From: Nannobrachium achirus
Lineage: Eukaryota > Chordata > Actinopteri > Myctophiformes > Myctophidae
Direction: 5' to 3'
Assembly: GCA_963921795.1 (NCBI GenBank)
Contig: OY997649.1
Span: forward strand, 30,182,055-30,246,054
Length of the DNA stretch: 64,000 bases
Below are positions 51,563 to 64,000 of this stretch, piece by piece (positions within the stretch are counted from its first letter, which is position 1; each line of letters begins with the position of its first letter). The translations under genes and the position numbers were made by a program. Under the pieces are notes generated by a model. That model was not told where the DNA came from. It was given only the letters and a program-made list of their open reading frames with translations, and searched no databases.

Positions 51563-53144
51563 CTAGAAAAATATTGTTCCTTCGAAACAATTGTGGGCTC
51601 GCTTCAAGCCAGAAAACAATGGCTATAAAAGTACAAAATGTCAAGATCGCAGGCAGTGCTCTTTTTGACGTTACTGACGTCAAAGATTGGTCCATTTTGT
51701 TCCAAAAATGTGTTGTGCAAAAGTTGACCCGCTGGTGGCGCTATAACAGGCCAATGTAAGAAGGGTGGTATCTGTTCCTTGACCTATTGGGAATGTGCTT
51801 GCAAGATTTCACGCACATTGCAGGCTGTGTTCATGATTTGAGGTGTTTTTGGCTTTGGCCACTTTATCGCTGCTTGCAGCTATATTCATTTTTTTTTTTG
51901 TGTGTGTGTGCACTTCATAGGCATATTAGATAAAGGTCCTTAGATTGTGTGTAGAATGTTTCATGCAAATTGCAAAAAAAAATACTAACAGGTTTAAGCG
52001 TTTCACAAACTGCTCAAAATGATATAGTGCCCCCCTTTGGCCAATTGGGGTAAGATTGGTTTTAGTGATATTTGGACTAACACTCTACATCTTTGCCAAA
52101 TGCCAAGAACATGTTACTTTGCATGTATGATTTAGAGGCAGAAGAATAATTTGCATAAAACTGCAATATTCATTGAATTTATTTAAAAAAGCATGTTTCA
52201 ATTTTAAAGAAATCCGATCTGACAGATCTTTAGATATCGGTCCAAAGTTCACGTAAAAAAAGTTTTGTGCACGTGGAGCGAAAATTCCAGAATAAAAGCG
52301 GGTTTACGCGTTTTACAAACTGCTCAAAATGGCGGAAAATTTAAGGGCGGAGCTTACTTAACAACGACACAGATGTCTTCCGCTTGAGTCAAAGCACGCG
52401 TGTAACAAGTTGCATGTCTTCAAACAAAACGAGTCATGACTTATGCCCGTTTGAAGTTTGAATTTTCAAACGCTTCGTATAGCGCCCCCCTTTGGCCGAT
52501 TGGAATAAAATTGGTTTCGGTGATACTTTGACTAACCCTCCACATCTTTGCCAAATGCCATGAACGTGTAACTTTGCATGTATGATTTAGAGGCCGAAGA
52601 ATAATTTCCATAAAACCGCAATATTGATTGAATTATTAAAAAATTATATTTCACTTTAAAAGAAATCCGCCGAGATAAATCTGACCGTATTGGTCCAAAG
52701 TTCATGTGAAAAAAGTTTTGTGCGCGTAACGAAAAAAACCCAGGAGGAGATAGATTTTTACTGTTTTTCATATTATTCCGAATTGTGGGAGACCTAAAGG
52801 TCAGAGGTCAAAAGTTAGAGGGTAAAAGTTGTTCGGCATGAGGAGACGCATACATGTATACAGGTTTCATGGCTGTACCTAAAACACAGCATGAGCTATC
52901 CCTGTTCAAAGTTCGCACTTTCGAAGGCTTCCTACAGCGCCACCATTTGGCCGATTGCTGTATAAAATAATAGCACACTTCGCCACTGTAAGCTGAACAC
53001 ATTGATGTTTTTATTTTCATTTTCTCACTAAGTATGTAGGAGTAGAAAGGAACCGAAGTTCCCGTCTACAGTATGCATGATATGACTGATAGATAAATAA
53101 TGACAACATCTAAAGTGTGCTCGCCTTTATAGGCGAGCCCACAA
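51563..53144. mobile_element. 1.58-kb element, copy 2
   Basis: Same orientation and sequence order as 49860-51445, offset by 1703 bp, with scattered substitutions and indels. It is inserted at AGATTTAGAA/TTATGGAG of a satellite unit. The intact target is seen at 49376-49393, so the insertion limits are exact. Confidence 0.85.
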
Positions 53145-53271
53145 TTATGGAGAAAAATTCTAAGACATTTTAAGTGTGCCTGCAGCTCGCTAAGTGTGTT
53201 CAACCTTGTGTAGCGGTTGGTAAGGGACGGATTAACCCCCGCGAGGGCCCCTGGTTTTATAATTTAATTAC

Positions 53272-53877
53272 TAGGGATGGGTATCGTTCAACTTGGAATA
53301 GATATGATACCTTTTTCGATACCTAGGATTCGATATTCGATACGATACCCTTTTCGATACCATTTTCGATACTTTTTATTTATTATTATTATGATTATTA
53401 TTTGACTTTTTCTATGGGCTATTTTACACACCAAAATAGGTTAAGCCAGTTATTCAGCCATTTTCATGGCAAGTAGGCCTAGTAGTAGAGTAGTTGATGT
53501 GACTACTATTACTGTTATGGCTGCAATTGTATAATTAATTCTATTGTTTGTATAAAATAGAATATACACAATCACATACTCTTTGACTATGATGGTGATC
53601 ACACAGTGTGGCGGAGCGGAGAGTATAGACGTTGGATAATCATCATAATATTAAACATTATAGGCTGTTGTCGGCAATTTTCCACAGTAACGAGTGTAGC
53701 CTACTAAAGCAGTCATTAAACTCTCAGTAGCCCAACTTTTACAGATGTGACCGGCCAGGGGTGCGTTCAAGAGTATCGAAACGAGGTATCGTTTGTTTTT
53801 ACGTAAACCGATACTCGATAGTATCGACCCCATGCGATCGATACCATTAAAAGTATCGCAGACGATACCCATCCCTA
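53272..53877. mobile_element. hAT-like element, TAGGGATGGGTATCGT type
   Basis: TAGGGATGGGTATCGTTC and GACGATACCCATCCCTA ends. The body is rich in TCGATAC/GTATCGA. No matching 8-bp duplication is visible, so one end may have been altered after insertion. Confidence 0.8.
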
Positions 53878-54689
53878 ACCATAACCCCCCTTCCCTCCTG
53901 ACGCATACTACCCAGCTCGGATTTTAAGCCACGATGATCATCTGTGGGCCAAGAAAGCACCTGTAGACAACAGAGGAGGGGCCCAGTTATTATAAGTTTA
54001 TACATTTATACGTTTTTAATTAACAATGACCACGCGGCCCAGTTCCCCCAAACCGCTGTTTTGACCTCACAGGCACCCTACTTGTCAAACAGACGAGAAG
54101 ATCCTCTGCTCCTCCCCTCCCTTTCTAGGCTCTCCTCTCCCTGCTCTGGTGCAGATCAGAAGCCGTTTGACAAGTAAGGGTGGTTTGGTCGGTCTCAGGA
54201 CGTTGTGTAAACACAATCCAATAAAAAATTACTAACTTTGAAGCTAAAGAAATAACCACACTAGCCTAAGGACTATCTACTCTGTTAGTTATGAGAGGGC
54301 CCGCGAAATCTAGCAACAGGGGTAGCCAAAATCTAGCAACAGGGGCAGCTATTAAAAAAATCGACTAAAGCAGGTATGAAGAGGTATGATAAAAGGCAGA
54401 TTTAACCCTATATGTGTTTTCGTCTGAACGACTCCTTTAAACATCCAGTAGCTCTGGGCCATTGGTGCCTATCTGACAGCATGCATGTGACTACAATGTG
54501 TGCTGGACAGTTGTTCTGGCAGCCATTCATCCTGGAAAATCACACAAATCTCTATCTCTCTGAGAGTAACATGCTGGTGAATGTATGTCACTCAGAATAC
54601 TCTGTGTGAAATGATGTAAAGAAAAACGCATAATGTCGCCCTCTGGTGGTGGAGTCATTCAATGTCATTCCATCCAGTGTTTTAGGGGT
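53878..54689. other. no gene seen
   Basis: Contains a short inverted pair CTTGTCAAACAGACGAGAAG (about 54080) and AGCCGTTTGACAAG (about 54162), and a direct repeat AAATCTAGCAACAGGGG at about 54307 and 54330. No coding exon recognised. Confidence 0.35.
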
Positions 54690-55200
54690 ATAGTATACCA
54701 ATAATGTGGCTCTATGGAAAGCTTGGAATTTACTCTTTCTATCTGCAAAGTGTTTGTTTCAGAAAAATCCACAGTAGACATGTTATGAGTTACTTTCTAT
54801 CCAAGAAATTTGGTTCAGGTGATAATTTCTTCTAAGTCCTGGACTTTGGAAGCGCTCGTGGAAAATCCCTCAATGGTCCTGTGCCCACCTGGTTCTAAAT
54901 GTCACATTATGCAGGAGGCAGCGGGACATGGCGTTATAGAAGACAAGCGCTTCCGAAGTTCAACACTTAGAAAATAAACCATGTCTGCTCGGATTTCTTG
55001 ACAGAAAATAAATCATAACAATTATACGGTGGATTTTTCAGAAACAAACACTTTGCAGATAGCAAGAGTAAATTCCAAGCTTTCCATAGAGCCGCAATAT
55101 TGGTGAGTTTGACGTCGTTTAATACAATCAGATAGCAAAATAACGTTTTGATGCATTGGCTGCCTATGGGAGGTATTGCAACCCTAGATTCATCCGATTA
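54690..55200. mobile_element. fold-back element, copy B
   Basis: GGCTCTATGGAAAGCTTGGA at the left mirrors TCCAAGCTTTCCATAGAGCC at the right. The interior GGAAGCGCTCGTGGAAAATC, GCAGGAGGCAGCGGGACAT and right flank TTGGCTGCCTATGGGAGGTA match copy A at 9941-10435. Confidence 0.75.
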
Positions 55201-56380
55201 TAAAAAAATCTAGTGTTGCAATTTGCGGCTAGGGGTTAGCCCTGAAACATGACGACCATATATGTGTGTGTATATATGTGGGCGGAGCTTTGCTCTGATG
55301 CATCACCTGACATGTCACTTCAAGCTGAAGAACCATGGCAAAGATTGTTAACCCATTGATTGACTGAATATTATTAGACAAATCAAGTGGTGCACCCTGT
55401 CTAAAAGGAACATCACAAATAAGTCCTTTTGTTTTATGGTCTTTTTTAGTCCTTGGTAGTCATGGGGATGGTCATGGCATTTTATATCAGGGCACATACA
55501 TTTTCTCCAGGGGTACCCTTTCTTTAAAAAAAACTACCTGTCCCAAAGACTTCTAAGGGTCTAAAGGGCGAGGTCGCACCATCTGTCTTGGCCATATATT
55601 GTTGCCACCTATACCTATTTAATATTGGATTCATTGCAAACAGACCACTAGGGGAAGAGCCCAACTTGTTTATGATGTTTTTTGAAAACCTTGTGCCAAC
55701 ATCATGCCAAAAATCTAAAACTTATCACCAAGTGCACAATTGTTATGATTCTTAATATATTAAATCCCATATGCATTTTAAGCTCCCGGCAGCCATCGTG
55801 GATGTGGACACCATCTTGAAAATTATGCCTTTCCAGAGGTCATTTCTTCCTACATTTTAGTATGTTATTTAGCCAAAAGCACCAGAATTGATAAATCTCT
55901 TCCATCAGTTATTTGGGGTTTCATACTGACCTATCTAATATTTGATTCATTGCAAACAGACCACTAGGGGGCGAGCCCAACTTGTTTGCGATGTTTTTTG
56001 TAAACGTTATAACCATACCTAACACCTTACCAAAATTCAAAAACGTATCACCAAGTGCACGATTTCGATGATTTTGGCCAAATTCCCTCCCAGCTAATTG
56101 TCAAATAGGCCAAGATGATGGCCATTGTTGATGATAATTGGGAATAAAGAGCAATTATTAGTGATGGTCGATATTATCTGCATGTGAAAACTGACTATTT
56201 CATACCATAAAAAATGCTATGACCCTCCCCTTGGACAGGGAAAAAAATGTGCTGACCCTACCTTGGACTAAAATTAGAAAGGCATGACCCTCCCCTATTT
56301 TTCTCCAGGGGTACCCTTCTTTAAAAAAACGACCTGTCCCTTAAGATTAAGTTCTTGGGGGAGGACCCTCAGACCCCGGC
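55201..56380. repeat. decayed duplicated repeat
   Basis: CATTGCAAACAGACCACTAG plus AGCCCAACTTGTTT occurs at about 55631 and 55950. CCAGGGGTACCC...ACCTGTCCC occurs at about 55509 and 56307. AAAGGGCGAGGTCGCACCAT (about 55563) is the inverted end of the GACATCAC family. No gene seen. Confidence 0.5.
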
Positions 56381-57150
56381 CCTTACTTATGCATCTCCAT
56401 ATCTGCATTCTTATTATTTTTGTCTAATAAAGACAAAATGCTAAGATGTGTCGACAGCCCATTAAAAAAAAAAGAAATTAAATTGTATGTTAATGCGCAA
56501 TTGCGCATCCATAACAAAAGTCTGGATTCACTCAAACATCCACAGATCATATTTACCCACAAGCAATCAGTCATAATTTTAAGCCCACACAAAGATTTGG
56601 TGTGGCTTCCTCCCTTTCTCAGTTTTAAATTACTGTACTATGACAGCCTATTGAATTTATGTGGCATGAATATATAATTGAGCTTTAACTGTAAACACCC
56701 TTACACAAAGAAGCTCATGTAATGTGGCACTACTATTGTTTCAATGACAGGGCATAGAAGATTAGGAGTAGAAGGAAGCTATCAATTCTGTAACCCCATT
56801 CACCTTATTTAGCAAGTACTATAATCCCTTTGACCAAAAGGTGGCAGCACTACACTGCTTCAAGATCTTAATGTTGAAGTGTGCCACTTACAGTTGTATC
56901 AATGGTTAAAATATATTGGATACTACTATGTGATAGAGAAGTAATAGAGTGAAAGAAATATAATTATGTACTGTAAATACAAGATGGTGGCGAATAGACC
57001 ACAGTGACTTGAATATTCAGTGAATATTCATAATAATGTGAAACATATTGAGGGATTATTCCTTGGCCTACTGGCAGCATATACAAGATATTCCACAGCT
57101 AATCTGGTTAGCTGTGGAATATGAATGTGAATGAGAAATACTACGGTTGC
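56381..57150. other. intergenic between golga7 and loxl2, no gene seen
   Basis: AT-rich DNA with no recognised repeat or exon. Confidence 0.35.
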
Positions 57151-57156
57151 TTGAAC

Positions 57157-58831
57157 TTTATTATAGTTAACACATAAAGCACATTGTTCTTTTTTTCTTT
57201 TACACTCCATTCAAGTATACTGTCTGTTAGCACTTAGCATACATAACATTGTCATTCAGTACCCTCAGAAAACAGAGGGTCGGTTTGATAGCACCAGTAT
57301 GAAAAAAAGGTACAATAAAATAAGATTCACATACATTATTGTACAAAAGTAAATTAAGAAAAGGATCACATGTCTAAAAATCCCTGACTTTTACAATAAG
57401 TTACTAATATGGGGACTAATATGTGGAAAAATGTATGAACATTGACAAATATAAATGTAGCTTGAAACTGTCTGATTGATAATGTCTTGGGACTATTTGT
57501 GAGCAGAAATACATCCTAGTAATAAAATAGAACGTTCCAATGGCACAGAACAGGTATTTGAATGTTAACATTCAGTAGTACTTGTCTTAAAGAACTATAA
57601 TCTTTTCTGCAATTTGGTATGAGTCTCAGGTAAAAAGATACTCTAACACATCCTCATTCCAGTGCCTTAATCTCTGTATAAACAAAAAGTTAATACCACT
57701 AAGGTAAAAAACAGTACTGTGTTAGCAGTTTGTGTTATACTACTTTACTAGTGCTGAACACAATGTAAATACAACTACATTTTCACTCTACACAACTTAA
57801 GAAAGTATGTAGGAGGCACAATTTCATGATGTATCAACAACTATTGTATTACTGTTTGTAGTAACAATATTTATCTAAATAACAATACATAGGTTGATAC
57901 ACAAAGATAAGGCCATTGTAAATTCACATGTTTTCCTGTCTAATGTCTGCACTAGCCATTTATCAAAAATAACATCTAGCCTAAATTGCTACAATAATTA
58001 GAAGAATGTACTTAAAAACTGTAAGAATAGCAATAAAGCTTCATTTATTCTATTGTCATGCAATGAAGTATAAATTAGCCTTAATGAACTGGACAGACTA
58101 CAAAATATCTAAAGAAATCTGACAACATGGTGGAATGTAAAAGGGTCACCTATTGGCTTCTAAAGCCCAATACAACAACATAAATAGAAAACATTACCGA
58201 ATGCAATCACAATGCAGTTGGTTAAGGTTTGATCTCCAGCCATTTCAGCCATTTACTTCTCAAACCTCATGGCAAGATACAGTACGTCCAATTATTTCAA
58301 AGTAAAGACTAACGAATCCGTAGAGACAACCACTCTCGAAAATCACATTCAAATAATTATGAGGCTTCAGATTTTTGAAACAAACTGCTGCCAACCTTCC
58401 TGTAATTACTTCTTCTCAAAGAAGTTGCACCCTTGATGACATCACGGATGCTGTGTATGTATGATCAGCAGCAGCAGAGCATTTCATTCATCGCTTATTC
58501 CATAAAAGGTTGTTCTAGTGCTAATGTGAGCGGGTCATGCCAGTCTGTTGATCTTGAACGGTTTGTTTTTGCCTCAGTCTGGAGGCTGAATAGTCCACAG
58601 AAGGGGAGAATTCTTAATGACACCAAAATCCATCAAATACGCTGACTGTGTTCTAGGGCAGAGAAGCGACCTGCACCTTCAAGATTGGTGGTGTTCATTC
58701 GAAGCTTGCCGCTGCCTTGAGGATGGGGCCGGGGAATGGATATTGAGTTTGATCCTGGTGTTTGTAGCGCGGGAAAATCCACCACAGATTGTGTCTAGTG
58801 GTTGGTTGGGGCTCTCTCAGTGGGAGGTCCT
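57157..58831 (-). other. loxl2: probable loxl2 3'UTR
   Basis: Downstream of the stop on the minus strand, the sequence is AT-rich, free of the repeats that fill the rest of the window, and has no other exon. Candidate AATAAA signals on the minus strand are at 57157-57162 and about 58043. The distal one would give a 3'UTR of about 1.7 kb. Extent inferred, not shown. Confidence 0.45.
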
Positions 58832-63676
<4,845 letters not shown>

Positions 63677-64000
63677 CTGAAGAAGAGGAGGGCATGGGGA
63701 GAAGATGGCCACAGACCACACAGTGAGCAAGATGAGATGAACACAGGCCAGGGAGGGAGCAAAGAAAACGGTAGTGGACAAGGGAGCGAGAGCTAACAAT
63801 TTAGAAATTGCATACTATACCATGTTATCAAAGAAAACATACATACACATTATGTTGTCAATCGTCTTAAAGAACTCGTACCATACTGTCGTCAACAAAG
63901 GTCACGCTATACTAGGTCAAATATACAGTGCTTATTTGCGTCCATGTGGCCTGTCCATGAAAGAATTGGGTCTATCTATACATTCTAAATCTATACAGTA

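Overview
The window is vertebrate nuclear DNA, most likely from a ray-finned (teleost) fish. Two split protein-coding genes with canonical GT-AG introns can be recognised. They sit in a landscape of short non-autonomous DNA transposons, fish-type SINEs, satellite DNA and (CA/TG)n microsatellites. I see no bacterial or viral gene organisation, no CRISPR array and no rRNA or tRNA gene. The species cannot be fixed from the sequence.

Genes. (1) golga7 on the + strand has five coding exons between 8733 and 25359. They join in frame to 143 residues and match the GOLGA7/Erf4 family, the accessory subunit of the ZDHHC9-type Ras palmitoyltransferase. (2) A lysyl-oxidase-like gene, best matched to loxl2, lies on the - strand. 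Its last five coding exons (63676 down to 58832) encode the end of the linker after the SRCR domains and the whole lysyl oxidase catalytic domain. The upstream SRCR exons lie beyond the right edge. The two genes converge, about 33 kb apart. As I recall the human map, GOLGA7B and LOXL4 lie in the same arrangement on 10q24, so this looks like a preserved paralogous pair.

Layout. 1-8.7 kb: LTR-like direct repeats, a CCAAT/YY1-type candidate promoter, hAT-like elements, and a 3-kb inverted repeat with a TACAG-satellite core. 8.7-25.4 kb: golga7, its introns packed with hAT-like elements, long (TG)n tracts and fold-back elements. 25.4-42 kb: intergenic, with many hAT-like elements, two SINEs, two related elements built on a 150-bp module, and two CpG-rich patches that could be promoters. 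42.2-53.2 kb: a satellite block with a roughly 300-bp dimeric and 760-bp higher-order structure, a nearly perfect 2438-bp tandem duplication, and two 1.58-kb transposon-like insertions. 53.2-58.8 kb: repeats, then the probable loxl2 3'UTR. 58.8-64 kb: the loxl2 catalytic exons, with hAT-like elements and a (CA)n tract in the introns.

The most unusual signal is a family of about 60-90-nt hairpins (core GATCTACAAGCTCACAAC paired with its complement). It recurs 19 times, mostly at the centre of elements that carry quite different terminal inverted repeats and 8-bp target duplications. Stem pairing is kept by paired substitutions. Second, a tract of over 100 nt of (UG)n abuts the 3' splice site of the loxl2 exon that carries copper-ligand histidines and the cofactor lysine.
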